Of a DNA stretch of 43,703 nt, positions 18,201 to 27,934 are shown in pieces. This DNA comes from Sergeia podlipaevii (lineage: Eukaryota > Euglenozoa > Kinetoplastea > Trypanosomatida > Trypanosomatidae): contig JASANZ010002083.1 of the NCBI GenBank assembly GCA_030849805.1, positions 1 through 43,703 of the forward strand. Reading direction: 5' to 3'. Under the pieces are notes generated by a model. It did no database searches, had not been told where the DNA came from, and saw nothing but the letters and a program-made list of their open reading frames with translations. Within the stretch, counting starts at the first letter, position 1. Each line of letters begins with the position of its first letter. Both the position numbers and the translations under genes were made by a program.

Positions 18201-20201
18201 AATGAAGCTTGGTTTTGTGCTCGACAGCGCACCAGTGGGAAGTGGGGGTGGTATGAACGACGCAGAGCTGTAGCGTGCCTTCACGCTCTCAAGTACTTTG
18301 AACAGCTCATGAGACTGCCACAGCTGAGCTTCTACACGTTGCCAAATCAGATGCACGCCCGCCACTACATACACACGTAAAGGGTTCTGCAGATCCTGTA
18401 GAACAGATATAAGGGCCACATTGTGGGTGTTGACTGCTAGCTTTTTACGCTCATAGAGCGTCAGGCGAGTGTCGCGCTGGGCAATGAGATTAAAGCGCAC
18501 TGGGATAGACTCCAGTAAATGGAAGCGTGCCTTCTTGTAGAAGATCGCAACACCATCCATCTCTGTTCTACGTGACGCCGTCTCAGTCGATGCACTCGGT
18601 GCACCTTTCTCGTCTGCTGCTTCTGTGCCCGGCGCTATGTGAAGTGGTGACGATGTCGCTGTCGCTGCTGTTGATGTTGATGACGGTGGCGTTGCTGCTT
18701 TCTGTGATGGCAGTGCAAGCCCAGGGTCAGTAGCCGCGTCCTCAGTGGCCGACTTCCGCTCTCGAAACTCCTCTGCACGTCTTTGCTGCCGTTGTGCATC
18801 TCCGTTGACGCCTCTCTCTGGTTTAAGCTTACCTGGCTGGGGGTCCTTCTTCCGCATTTTCTTTCCTACTGCAGGTGCCAATGACGGCTCCCTCTGTGGG
18901 CTGACGAGTCGGCTACTCCTTGCTTTCTGTGGAAGCAGGGAAGGGGAGATACGGTGCGACTTGATCTGAAGTGGCTTCTGCTGCACCTCTTGTGATGAAA
19001 GTGGCTCAATACTCAGTTTCTTACTACTCACACTAGTCGAAATGCCGTTCTTGCTGTTGGGGCTGCCGCTAGTACCACTTTTGCTCCGTCGATCGGTCGT
19101 TGCAGCTTTCGTCACCCCTCCTGTTCCGTTCGGTGTCCCGCGACTGCAAGGTGTAGACAGAATAAACTCTGGGGAGAGCACTGTGATGGGCATTGGGTGC
19201 TGCTGCTGCTGATGCTGCTGCGGTTGGTGATAGTACGTGGGTGAGTGCGTTGGTGGAGAAGCCAAAGCAGACGCACAGCGTGGTATGCCCTGCTGGTCTG
19301 TGATGACAACGTGATCTCCAGAGTAGTTCAACGTATCCCGCAAAAATCCACCCAGCGACGCTTTCGCCTCAAACACCTCTACGCTGATCTCTGTCAGAAC
19401 TAAAATGTCCGCTGCCGCCAGGCGAAGCTCCTCACGAATAAGACCGAGACGGTATTGCTCGCCCAGTGCAAGTGGCGGGCAAGTAGGATAGCGGTCCGTG
19501 TTCACCAGTCTATTGGCGAGAATGTTATAGCTCACCACCCTAATGCCCTTTGGGCTGGAAGAGGCTTGCGCTGCTTGCGGCTGGTCGTGTTGATGCTCGG
19601 CATTTTCGGAAGAAGCCGCGTCGACTCCCCCGGCGCGGCCAACACTTGATGCGCGTGTGGTGCAACGCTTGATAGATGTTGTGCTCTTGTCTTCAACAAT
19701 GTTTGTCGTCTTGGACCAGCCTCTAAATATCGGCTTTGGTGGATGCTCAGGGACTACTACGGCGCTATCTCGCATATTATCATGAATGGTCTCCATGCTG
19801 AGCATGGAGAGGCCCGAGACACTCATGCCATTACGCTCGCGTGCCCGCCGCTCAAGCAAGGTCGGGCGACCACTGACAGAAGCTCCACCCACACCACCAC
19901 CACCACCACCACCACCGGCAGCAGCAGCACTGAAGGCAGAATTGAGGTTAGACGCTGGTGTCAACAAGGGCAGCGGCGGGGCAGTACCGCTGCCACCACC
20001 AAGACCAATTGCCAGGCTTTCAGGCACACTAGAGGAGACCGGCACAGTGTTTTGTGCTGATGGAGGCTGCTTCAGCTCCAGGGAGCGGCCGCTTGGAGGA
20101 AGACCGAGGGCACGTGGGACACCCAGTGGAACTAGGGATCCAAGACTGTTGGGAACAGAACTACTACTAGACTGTGGAAGTTGGTTAGGTGACCGCGACA
20201 T
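15264..20201 (-). CDS. Giant CCR4/Angel-type endonuclease/exonuclease/phosphatase with large insertions
   Basis: Protein of 1645 aa. The catalytic signatures of the CCR4/nocturnin/Angel EEP family are all present but widely spaced: VVSYNILAN (Asn226), LVLTEIS (metal-ligand Glu271), DGVAIFYKK (Asp549), GVHLIWQ (His617), VAGDFN (Asp858, Asn860), LDHVLFESS (near 1600) and PSDHYMV (Asp1631, His1632). In ordinary family members these fit in about 350 residues. Here low-complexity inserts rich in Ser, Pro, Gln, Asn, Gly and Arg separate them: about 230 residues before DGVAIF, about 220 before GDFN, and about 700 before LDHV. A 220-residue Ser/Pro/Gly-rich N-terminal region precedes the domain. Family members are 3'-5' poly(A) exonucleases or related phosphodiesterases. 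With all ligands kept, activity is likely; the RNA substrate is unknown. Start at 20201 is the first ATG after a predicted acceptor at 20342-20341. Confidence 0.9.
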   Translation of the reverse strand: MSRSPNQLPQSSSSSVPNSLGSLVPLGVPRALGLPPSGRSLELKQPPSAQNTVPVSSSVPESLAIGLGGGSGTAPPLPLLTPASNLNSAFSAAAAGGGGGGGGVGGASVSGRPTLLERRARERNGMSVSGLSMLSMETIHDNMRDSAVVVPEHPPKPIFRGWSKTTNIVEDKSTTSIKRCTTRASSVGRAGGVDAASSENAEHQHDQPQAAQASSSPKGIRVVSYNILANRLVNTDRYPTCPPLALGEQYRLGLIREELRLAAADILVLTEISVEVFEAKASLGGFLRDTLNYSGDHVVITDQQGIPRCASALASPPTHSPTYYHQPQQHQQQQHPMPITVLSPEFILSTPCSRGTPNGTGGVTKAATTDRRSKSGTSGSPNSKNGISTSVSSKKLSIEPLSSQEVQQKPLQIKSHRISPSLLPQKARSSRLVSPQREPSLAPAVGKKMRKKDPQPGKLKPERGVNGDAQRQQRRAEEFRERKSATEDAATDPGLALPSQKAATPPSSTSTAATATSSPLHIAPGTEAADEKGAPSASTETASRRTEMDGVAIFYKKARFHLLESIPVRFNLIAQRDTRLTLYERKKLAVNTHNVALISVLQDLQNPLRVYVVAGVHLIWQRVEAQLWQSHELFKVLESVKARYSSASFIPPPLPTGALSSTKPSFIVQGTSGGGGFGQNFTSSNNNNSPGNALMTPCNTVSPFSMQSSSYPCPPVMDATSVDIFNDHIAATAVQLHRRKPEAEQILNNNGNNTFSASMGTRPSQPKPLPPVSARPASGAMVTTTAAAAGSLIIASPRSPMTTYRSSVTTTNTTPKASNGYVSPSTGPGSSLLLQSPHSPLTFPQAMELCVACIVAGDFNSERNSAVVQYMCTGHVPHWTPAIMEYWKSTGERRQQLALPIRHMNGGKAGGSCGYEGEASFSGAPLLSTTARAVGMEEDSQHYVLCSLRKDAKARKVETERKKGEEEEEEVLKSSPLLKLSPAAPKSRRVDGPEPFTGGCLRRTPVLAPLTNMPQQMLLPPESGSGRALIQLVLSPDPSNNYSESGGGGSLQQQHTRRSNGSGTGNITVVSTTTLSNSDRRGSEASGYSPFTPRKANLPSSSSFRRRRGNSASVDATASAAPVSRLSITPMSSPILPHSHTLGHLPCGFGTREEDLLCPPTPAAGRKKKRVRSTTTTAAAAAAETTTAAVACGDGALDGYTATSHSTPVYARTVPPISGGSKMDAAFGDVLYCPTAAAIHTNHWSGSEGNTRNTRDRHQRSSHFGECSATPPQVAACALQEEGNGKGQMQTVALAPVVRSPPQVPRHRVPASTGADGQVRSAYNNGDGGDGGAAGYRGMDIGNPPLQRGGHRASSPPVLNFFDESLTGKESDEHDPMCRSGSEMGSVLSNAVLPVSRQFDDSLTGVIDHDSRPLFKPAYFTATVCSSSSRNHSRSGSVETFSSSSSIAETGGDRHAESCHNRPRHSSHHLRHRRPSEREASRSTTTDSDELALRLLSPQARTSRSSPRDIALRSPRVSSCSGAARGPQIRLLEPYSCAGVLSPTSVSASTPTISPPEVSAAPGVFHHLRLGDAYEVYCARHPNRVSAVNPSTNNEGKVLDHVLFESSYLACTSVLRLGELTELPNKNIPSDHYMVGALLVPRRTS

Positions 20202-20340
20202 GCTGCTGCTACTGTGTTTTTTTTCCCTCTCTTCTCTCTCTTTTTTGTTGTTTTCAAAATAAAAGGTTTCAATGTATATGTATGTATATATTACACGGTT
20301 CTGTAGATGCGCAGTGAGAGTACAACGTCTAACGTTGAGC
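20202..20340 (-). promoter_or_regulatory. Predicted trans-splice acceptor and 139-nt leader of the giant EEP gene
   Basis: The minus strand shows a 10-nt T-run, CCTTTTTTCTTTTTTG, then TTGCACAG with AG at 20342-20341. The leader has no upstream ATG before 20201, which supports the start choice. Confidence 0.55.
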
Positions 20341-22254
20341 CTGTGCAACAAAAAAGAAAAAAGGAAAAAAAAAACAGGGTATCCAAGCAATCGACACACA
20401 CACACAACGAAAAAGAAAGAAAGACTCTCACCCTCACTTGCACCCGTTTCTCTTTTTCTGCGATTTTTGCCTACTTTCCTGAATGTAGCGCCGCTGGTAG
20501 CAGTTCGTGCGCTTTGCTCAAACTAAAAAAAAAAAATATATGTGCGTCTTTTCTTTCTCCAGAGAAATCTCTATGCGCAAGAAAGTAGAAAAGAAAAAAA
20601 AGCGGTTCGGCACGCACACAGAAACAATAAAGCTAATTGTGGTAGTTGTACAGTGAAAACAAAGTAAAAAGAAAAAAAGAAACGGTGCTATATAATGTAA
20701 ATAGACAAGATAACAAGGAAAAAAAAAGAAGAAAGGAAAATCACCTACACAAAAAGGGAAAAAAAAAAGAATGTTGGAAAAAAAAAATTAAGTAACTGGA
20801 CTTTTCTTTTCAAAGCTAGTGTATCCGTCTGAAGCAGGCAAAACGGAAGATAAATGATAGATCAAAAAAAATAATAATAATAATAATAATATTCGAAAAA
20901 AAAGTGTGAAAAAGGCGAGTCAAACACGACTCAGCTAGCTGGCTACACAGAAAAAAAGAGAGCTTTTCTTAAAAAAAAAAAAGGGAAACCAAAACAGGAA
21001 GTGAGCAATAAATGAAACGAGCGCTGCTCCCTCAAAGCAAATACAAGTTGCAGAGCCCTTCGTGTGCCACCCTTGCTTCACTGCCTCCTCTACCACCACC
21101 ACAACAAGAAAAAACTTTGAATGCTTGCGACGTTTCGCCGTTGCTAGTTGAGAACCTAAAAGTTCAAGAAATGAAAGATATATACACTAAAAAAAAAGAA
21201 AGAAAAAATATGCAAACACCGCCCTATTTGAAAACTATCTGCCCTATAAAAGCAGCAGTGAATGTGAAGATCTGGAATATAGCCTAATCGTGTTCCGTAA
21301 CTATTGTTTTTTTTTTGCCCCCACGTCAAAAATTTATTTCCCTTTCCCTCTTCAACTGTACTACCTCGCACACACTCGCCGTGCTGGACCAATAGCCACT
21401 AAGGGGGACTATGTCTTTCTTTAAAAAAAAAAAAAAAGAGAGAGAAAGAAAAGCCTTTGCCAAAACTGTGCTATTCCTTTCAGCACTGCACCTTCTTCTA
21501 CTAAATACAACCTGTTTTTTTTCCCTTTTCTTTTTTAAGACTTATGCGCAAAAGAGCAACAACAGAGAAAAGGAGAAGAAAAAAAAAAACAGCAGTTATA
21601 CATAAACAGTAATCACGATACTATCTTCGTTTCTATTTTCAATCAAAACTAATGCAGTCAAGTCCGCCGTTCCGAATACATACAAACAAAAGAAAAAAAA
21701 AGAAGATGTATGCAGATGCTCCATTAATACGTAGGCACAATACATAAAATGAGTTTGTTGTTGCTGTTTGTCGATGTTGATGTACTCGTTGCTAAGAGTA
21801 TACCAGTGTGCTCATACTCTTACTTGACAAGAAAAAAAAAGATAAGTGAAAGAAGTGCCCCGTTTACAGATGTTTCATTTGCCTGTTTGAAACAAAAAGA
21901 AAAAAAAATGTGAGTTTCTCATATCCAGGAGAACGCAAGATAGAAAGCAACAGCCGTAGTACCAGCAGCAATAACTGCCGTAAGCTCCTATCACTTACGC
22001 ACAGATGGAAAGGAAAAAAAAACGCGAAGGCAAAGACAAATGCAAACACCGTAGCAAGCATTCTGCGATGCCGTTGTTTCTGACGTTGCTGATTTTCATG
22101 AGCAAGCCAGGCTTGAAGATAACTTTACATGCATCTTCCACCACGCCTTCATTTTGGCATGTCCCTGACTCCCGTCCTACTCGTCTATCCTTCCAAACTA
22201 AAAGAAAAAAGAAGGGGAAGAGGGATGGGACAGCACAAGAAAGCAGTACGTTTC

Positions 22255-22287
<33 letters not shown>

Positions 22288-22291
22288 GCAC
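20341..22291. other. 2-kb spacer between the coiled-coil gene and the EEP gene
   Basis: AT-rich, with A-runs, an AAT repeat (20872-20891), and a combined CA/TA repeat at about 22257-22287 right behind the coiled-coil stop codon. A GC-richer patch at about 22045-22195 carries several short minus-strand frames (for example an 18-codon ORF MKAWWKMHVKL... from about 22156) without a clear acceptor; it may be part of the coiled-coil 3' UTR. No supported gene. Confidence 0.5.
22257..22287. repeat. CA then TA microsatellite behind the coiled-coil gene
   Basis: About eight CA units run straight into about seven TA/AT units, starting a few bases past the coiled-coil stop codon, so they fall in its 3' untranslated region. 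Confidence 0.85.
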
Positions 22292-23110
22292 TCAAATATT
22301 CGTTGCATAAGCGGTGTTGCCAGACGCATATGCACTTTTCCTCAACTCCATATCTCTATTCTTCAGCTCGTCGTATAATTTCTCAATGTGGCGCTGCAGC
22401 TTGGCAATCTCTTTCTTCTCCTTGGCGACGTTTTGAAACACCAGATCGCGTGCCCCCTCCTTGCGATCCCGCCATTCCGTTTCCTTCTCGTGAAGCTCCC
22501 TAATCTCCTCGTCTTGTCTCACGATCTCCATTTTCAGATCCTCCACGTCCTTCTCAGAGAGTCCAAGCTGCAGCCGCTCCTTCAACTGCGCGTGACGCTC
22601 GTGAAGCTCAAGGTCCTCGACCTCTAGATCGCGTAACATGTCCTGTAGCCCCTTACTAGTTGTACGCTGCTCATTCGCTACGTCCTCGAGCTGCCCCCGC
22701 ATCAACCGCGCCTGCGCCTCCAGCTTTCCATATTCCTTGAGCCCCTTATCACGACGCTTCTTCACAGTTTGTAGTATGTCAATGTCTTTCTCAACCTCCT
22801 TGATTTGTCGAATCACGTCACGCACAGCGTTTTTCTTGTTTATCACTCGAGGATCTTGAGCGTGGCGCTTCTCCTCAATCTCGATGAGCTTTAGCGCCTT
22901 GGCAAGAAACATGTTCCGCGCTCGTAGCCGCTCTTCTTCACCGACGCTATTCTCAAGCCTTTCCTCTCCTACTGCATCTTCGCGGCTTTTAAGTTGCATA
23001 AAGTGTGCCCGGCGAGCTCCAACAATTTCCTCAAGCGCGTACACGTCTGCGCGTAGCTGCTCATTCGACTTGTTCTGCACGGCGGCAGACACCTTCCTTG
23101 AGTACTTCAT
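22292..23110 (-). CDS. Coiled-coil protein, function unknown
   Basis: Protein of 272 aa, nearly all predicted coiled coil from about residue 12 to 260: heptad-like spacing of Leu/Ile/Val/Ala with dense Glu, Lys, Arg and Gln, and no Pro except one (QDPRVINKK) that may mark a hinge near residue 90. No other domain, signal or membrane segment. Proteins like this in kinetoplastids are often parts of the flagellum, basal body or cytoskeleton, but nothing in the sequence proves that. The ATG at 23110 is chosen because a 10-nt T-run followed by CTTCAG (AG at 23171-23170) gives a 59-nt leader with no upstream ATG. The in-frame extension upstream is hydrophobic and T-rich and starts beyond the acceptor. 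Confidence 0.87.
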   Translation of the reverse strand: MKYSRKVSAAVQNKSNEQLRADVYALEEIVGARRAHFMQLKSREDAVGEERLENSVGEEERLRARNMFLAKALKLIEIEEKRHAQDPRVINKKNAVRDVIRQIKEVEKDIDILQTVKKRRDKGLKEYGKLEAQARLMRGQLEDVANEQRTTSKGLQDMLRDLEVEDLELHERHAQLKERLQLGLSEKDVEDLKMEIVRQDEEIRELHEKETEWRDRKEGARDLVFQNVAKEKKEIAKLQRHIEKLYDELKNRDMELRKSAYASGNTAYATNI

Positions 23111-23917
23111 AGTTGTCCTTTCCCCTCCTTTTTGGTTGCTACAGAAGTGAAAATTAATGGTCCACACGTCTGAAGAAAAAAAAAAGGTGGAGCTATCTAA
23201 GCAAAATATAAAACGATCACAAAAATGATAGCAATGTTTACAAAAAAAAATATCCAAATATATATATATGTATATATACAGAAGCCTATGTATGTACGCA
23301 GCTGTGTCCTAGCAGCACCACCAATAGGTGCTTTACGAAGGTTGAGCAGTATTTTTTGAAACAACAACAACAAAAAAGAAAGGGAACAGATGTAGCAATT
23401 TTTTGTCAAGAGAAAGGGGGGGAAAAAAAAAGCGAGATGCAACCAAAAAAAAAGTGCACCTTGACATTGAATTCAAGCGTTAAAACTGTCATAAACATCA
23501 CGCATGTGAATGCAGAATCACAACCAGTTGGTTTGTGTGCTGCTAGACATCCTGTTGTTGTTGTTGCTTTTTTTTGGCAGGCAGTAGTTCTCTCTTTAAA
23601 AAAAGAAGAAGAAAGAAACTACAAATATATATGTAAGTAAAAGTTGAGATGACCAAATAAATAGTTTGCGCTTCTCAAAAAAAAAAAAAAAAGAAATAAA
23701 AAGGAAACTTTTCATTGGTATAATCTTTTTTCTTTTACCTCCCTTCATATACCCCCGCCGATCCATCTATCGCGCCCCTTATTTAAAACACAAAAAATAG
23801 GAGAACGTATTCACTATATATATAAATAGATAGAAGGATCTTTAAATCATAATAAAAACGAAAATAATAATTATAATAATAATAATAATGTAGTCTTCAT
23901 TGTTTAATCTCTCCTAT

Positions 23918-24065
23918 CTACCTCGCATTTATTCTTTCTGTATGTATATAGCTCACACTACGCCATTGGTGGAGGAAGAGATCCATACGAAGACACAGAC
24001 TCTTGTATACTAGCAGTGCGGTGGATGCGGAGACTGTCATGGCTACCGTCATCCCTCAAGTACCC
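23918..24065 (-). other. GC-richer island with protein-like reading frames
   Basis: The minus strand has a pyrimidine tract and TTTGCAAG (AG at about 24068), a possible splice acceptor, directly followed by two overlapping frames. One starts at ATG 24052 and runs 44 codons to TAG at 23918-23920. The other has no ATG but reads like a protein C-terminus (RDDGSHDSLRIHRTA...SYGSLPPPMA) and stops at TAG 23958-23960. It may be a small gene, a gene remnant or a structured RNA; I cannot choose. Confidence 0.3.
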
Positions 24066-25437
24066 TCTTGCAAACCAAAAAAAGTGGGGGACAAAAACAT
24101 GAATGAATAAGAGAGGGATGATCGAGTGAAGGAAGAAAAATAAAGGTTATTGTTCCGGTGGATCCTCCCGCGTCTAACAAGAAGTAAAAAAAAAAAAAAA
24201 AAACAGAGAGAGAGAGAGAGAGGAGAAAGAAAGAAAGAAAAAAGAACCACATGCGGCGACACTGTAGCATAGAAGCAGCCCTTCTCTAACTAAGGCAATA
24301 AATATGTCAAGTAACACAAATCGCCCACTGGTACGAGAAAAGAAGTCGCCATGCATGCAGACCGCAATACAGCGAATGTAAGTGAGAGAAAAAAAAGGGC
24401 ACACAAACATAAACCGATCCTCCTTTTCTTTCTTTCGTTCTCATCTTCCTCTCTTTTCGTTACAGGCAAGTAACCAATCTCCCTCCCCTCCCCCTCGTCA
24501 CGGTAATTTTGCGCAGTACATGCGACTCAACAAGCCAACTCCTTCCCATTTCTCAACCTCAACCCCCGTATACATGCGTACAGATAGATAAATTGATAGA
24601 TAGATCTATAAGAAAGAGAAGGAAAGGAAAAACTCAGTACGTTATGTATCCCCCGCATCTAGCAGATGTAGCACACACACAAAAAAAAAGAAAAAGGAAT
24701 ATATATCTATATATGAACAACTTCAGTGCTAAGACTAAAAGGTAGAACAACAATAACAAAAAGAAACTCTCTATAAATAATAATAATAATAATAATAATA
24801 AACGCGGATCGCAAACAATAAGTTTCCCACTACAACAACACAACAAGGGAAGAAAAAAAAAAAAAAAAAAAGAAAAGAAAGTAGTAGTGGTGGCTTCGAT
24901 GAATGCATGATGTACGGTCCTTTCTCCTTCAGGCAAAAAAAAAAAAGCGAACAACAAGCAAACAACAACGTGACCTAAGCCTATGCCAACCCCCTACATG
25001 TATGAAATACAAGAGCCACATGTAGAGTATGCTGCTCCAACGACTACTACTACAGCCTTCTACGACTTCTCTTGAGGGATGACCAGCTCGTGCAGGTGAT
25101 ATGCACACACACACAAAAAAAAAAAGAGGGGACAGTTCACGACCCCATTCTATATTCACAAAAGATAATAATAAAAATGGAACGGCTGACGTCACCCAGC
25201 TAACGACTGCTCTCTCTCTCTCTTTCTCTTTGCGTCAGAAAGGAGAGAGAAAGAAAGGCAGGAGGCGGAGAAAGGGGAGAAAAGTGAAAACTAGACACCG
25301 TGGTCATGACCACGGGAAACACACGTAGAGTAAGGGTACACCTTACTACTGACGTTCGATAATAAGTATATAATTGTATGTTTGTTGTGTGTATGTGCAT
25401 TACACGGTTTCACTCCCCTCCTCCACCCACCTCAGTC

Positions 25438-25441
25438 TCTT

Positions 25442-25472
<31 letters not shown>

Positions 25473-25475
25473 TTC
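25438..25475. repeat. CT microsatellite behind RNR1
   Basis: An almost pure CT tract ends some 17 nt from the RNR1 stop codon; on the transcribed strand it is an AG-rich segment in the 3' untranslated region. Confidence 0.85.
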
Positions 25476-25492
25476 CTTCCTTTTCTTCGGGT

Positions 25493-27877
25493 TTAAGACC
25501 CGCAGTGCAGGCAGTCCTCAGGCTGAGAGTTTCCTGACGCACTCTGCTGGGAGAGGCCACGATCGTTAATCTCCTTCATGCGCTTCGCGTCCACTGTGAA
25601 CTTGATCGCGTCAGCCGCAGGGCGAGTGCGCAGGTAGTACATACCCGTCTTGAGCCCTGACTGCCAGCAGTGAAAGTGCATAGATGTGATCTGTCCAGAG
25701 GTGGGGCTCTCCAGGAAAAGATTGAGTGACTGGGACTGATCAATGTACTTGCCACGAGCGGCGGCCATGTCGATGAGCTTACGCTGCGGAATCTCCCACA
25801 CGGTGCGGTAGAGCTCCTTGAGGTCGTCAGGGATGCCATCTACCTTTAACACGGATCCGTTAAAGGTGATAATTTCATTACGAATAGTCTCGTTCCAGAG
25901 ACCACGCTTGATGAGGTCCATCACGAGGTACTTGTTCACAACGGGGAACTCACCTGAGAGCACACGGCGGAGATAAATGTTAGATGTGAAAGGCTCAAAG
26001 CACTCGTTGTTACCGAGAATCTGCGAGGTGGACGCAGTGGGCATGGGAGCAATCAAAAGAGAGTTGCGCAGACCATGCTCGACGACGCGCTTGCGCAGCG
26101 AGTCCCAGTCCCAGCGGCCGCTCTTGGGCTTCTGACCCCAGAGGTCAAACTGGAGCTTGCCCTTTGAGGCAGGACTTCCCTGGAACGTTTCGTAAGGACC
26201 TTCCACCATGGCCTGCTCGCACGAAGACTCCACAGCGGCGTAGTAAATCGTTTCAAAGATATCCTCGTTGAGAGTCTGGGCCTCGGTGCTGACAAAGGGC
26301 ATGCGCAGACGGATAAACGTATCCGCTAGACCCTGCACGCCAAGGCCAACCGGGCGGTGGCGCATGTTGCTGCGTCGGGCGGTCTCTACAGGGTAGAAGT
26401 TGGTGTCAATCACCCGGTTCAGGTTATAGGTGATGATCTTGGTGACCTCGTACAAGCGCTGGTGGTCAAAGGTGTTGGTCTCGCTGTTGATAAACTTGGG
26501 GAGCGCGATAGACGCGAGGTTGCACACGGCCGTCTCGTCCTTGGAGGTGTACTCCATGATCTCCGTGCATAGGTTGGAGCACTTGATGGTGCCAAGGTTC
26601 ATCTGATTAGACTTGGAGTTGCAGGCGTCCTTGTAGAGCATGAAAGGAACGCCAGTCTCGATCTGGGACTCCAGGATGGCAAACCAGAGCTCCTGCGCCT
26701 GAATTGTTTGCACGCCAAGGCCCTTCGCTTCGTAGTCTTCGTAGAGCTTCTCAAACTCCTCGCCGTAGCAGTCGGAAAGGCCGGGGCACATGCGGGGGTC
26801 CATCAGCGTCCACTTGCCTTCGCTCTTGACACGCTTCATGAAGAGATCGGGAATCCAGAGGGCGTAGAAGAGGTCGCGTGCGCGCTGATCATCCTTGCCG
26901 GTGTTGCGCTTGAGCAGCAGGAAGTTGAACACATCCGCGTGCCAGGGCTCAAGGTAAATGGCAAAAGCACCCTTGCGCTTACCGCCACCCTGGTCCACGT
27001 AGCGGGCCGTGTTGTTCCACACGCGGAGCATCGGGACAAGACCGTTGGAAGTACCGTTGGTGCCGGCTATGTAGCTTCCCGACGCACGAATGTTGTGGAC
27101 GTGGATGCCAATGCCACCGGCCGCCTTGCTGATCACAGCGCACTCCTTCAGCGTGTCGTAAATGCCTTCGATGCTATCCTCCTTCATGGCCACCAGGAAG
27201 CAAGAGCTCATCTGAGCGTTGGGTGTACCAGCGTTGAAGAGGGTAGGCGTGGCGTGCGTGAACAGACCGCGGGACATAAGGTCGTACGTCTGGCGCACAC
27301 GCTCCATGTTATCGCCGTGGATGCCAATAGCAACGCGCAGGATCATGTGCTGCGGGCGCTCAGCGATCTTCATCTGACCGCGGCCAATCTCCGCGCGAAG
27401 CAGGTAGGAGCGCTCGAGCGTCTTAAAGCCAAAGTACTCGTACGTAAGATCGCGGCTGTAGTCGATGAGGGCCTGGAGTTCATCGCGATGCTTCTGCACC
27501 ACCTCCCAGAGGTTTTCGGAGACCAGAGGGGCAGGACGGTTTACTTGAAAGGTGGTGTGCTCACGCAGCCTCTTAAAGGTGTCGTAGACACTGTCGCTCG
27601 TCTCCTTGTGGAGCGCGGTCACCGCCAGACGCCCGGCAATGATGCTGTAGTCGGGGTGTTTGGTCACAGAGTACGCTGCGGTCTGTGCAATAAGCTCGTC
27701 CAGCTTGGCGTAGGAGATCTGATCAGTTACGCCACGTGTGACGGTGTCGGTAAGCATTTGAATATCCACATTGTCTGTGTCCACGTTGTAGGCTACTCGC
27801 TCAAAGCGTCGCTTCACCTTGGCCGCGTCATACGGTTCAGTGTTGCCGTTGCGCTTGATAACCATCTGCTCCGTCAT
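25493..27877 (-). CDS. RNR1: Ribonucleoside-diphosphate reductase large subunit (class Ia, R1)
   Basis: Protein of 794 aa, normal length for eukaryotic R1. It reduces ribonucleoside diphosphates to deoxyribonucleotides with the R2 radical subunit, which is not in this window. The N-terminal 90 residues are an ATP cone ([20 protein letters not shown]), the overall activity site. Catalytic features are present: [10 protein letters not shown]...MSSCFLV (first redox Cys), the N-x-C-x-E triad in KCSNLCTEI (radical Cys), [11 protein letters not shown] (second redox Cys), the paired Tyr of the radical pathway in [10 protein letters not shown], and the C-terminal CLHCGS redox shuttle. [14 protein letters not shown] and [17 protein letters not shown] loops are also intact. 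Start at 27877 is the first ATG behind a predicted acceptor (AG at 27936-27935, 57-nt leader). Confidence 0.97.
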   Translation of the reverse strand: MTEQMVIKRNGNTEPYDAAKVKRRFERVAYNVDTDNVDIQMLTDTVTRGVTDQISYAKLDELIAQTAAYSVTKHPDYSIIAGRLAVTALHKETSDSVYDTFKRLREHTTFQVNRPAPLVSENLWEVVQKHRDELQALIDYSRDLTYEYFGFKTLERSYLLRAEIGRGQMKIAERPQHMILRVAIGIHGDNMERVRQTYDLMSRGLFTHATPTLFNAGTPNAQMSSCFLVAMKEDSIEGIYDTLKECAVISKAAGGIGIHVHNIRASGSYIAGTNGTSNGLVPMLRVWNNTARYVDQGGGKRKGAFAIYLEPWHADVFNFLLLKRNTGKDDQRARDLFYALWIPDLFMKRVKSEGKWTLMDPRMCPGLSDCYGEEFEKLYEDYEAKGLGVQTIQAQELWFAILESQIETGVPFMLYKDACNSKSNQMNLGTIKCSNLCTEIMEYTSKDETAVCNLASIALPKFINSETNTFDHQRLYEVTKIITYNLNRVIDTNFYPVETARRSNMRHRPVGLGVQGLADTFIRLRMPFVSTEAQTLNEDIFETIYYAAVESSCEQAMVEGPYETFQGSPASKGKLQFDLWGQKPKSGRWDWDSLRKRVVEHGLRNSLLIAPMPTASTSQILGNNECFEPFTSNIYLRRVLSGEFPVVNKYLVMDLIKRGLWNETIRNEIITFNGSVLKVDGIPDDLKELYRTVWEIPQRKLIDMAAARGKYIDQSQSLNLFLESPTSGQITSMHFHCWQSGLKTGMYYLRTRPAADAIKFTVDAKRMKEINDRGLSQQSASGNSQPEDCLHCGS

Positions 27878-27934
27878 GATTGCTTGTGTGATGTTCTTGA
27901 CGTAATTTTCCCCTTATTTTTTTCAAGTTATTAT
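27878..27934 (-). promoter_or_regulatory. Predicted trans-splice acceptor and leader of RNR1
   Basis: The minus strand reads a T-rich segment (27940-27980), then CCCTTACCGATAG with AG at 27936-27935. The 57-nt leader carries no upstream ATG. Confidence 0.5.

Larger units (their letters stand above)
23111..25492. other. 2.4-kb spacer, longest in the window
   Basis: Contains the coiled-coil leader (23111-23169), TA-rich and TAA/AAT repeats (23864-23889; 24772-24801), A-runs, and a long CT repeat (25202-25230 and 25438-25475) next to the RNR stop codon. A GC-richer island at about 23918-24065 is listed separately. Short frames at 24498-24575 (25 codons, MYTGVEVEKW...) and around 25050-25120 are no longer than expected by chance. 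No conventional gene. Confidence 0.55.

Noticed and set aside
19790..19810. Inverted repeat with 10-nt arms (tctccatgct / agcatggaga) around one base
   Set aside because: It lies inside the coding sequence of the giant EEP gene, where it encodes ordinary residues (SMLSMET); coincidence is the simplest view.
21995..22291. 98-codon minus frame behind the coiled-coil gene
   Set aside because: Begins inside the CA/TA microsatellite and is mostly hydrophobic low-complexity sequence; better explained as a 3' untranslated region.
24048..25084. 13-nt word cttgagggatgac on the minus strand near 24050 and on the plus strand near 25075
   Set aside because: A single short inverted match about 1 kb apart, with no extension on either side, is within chance.
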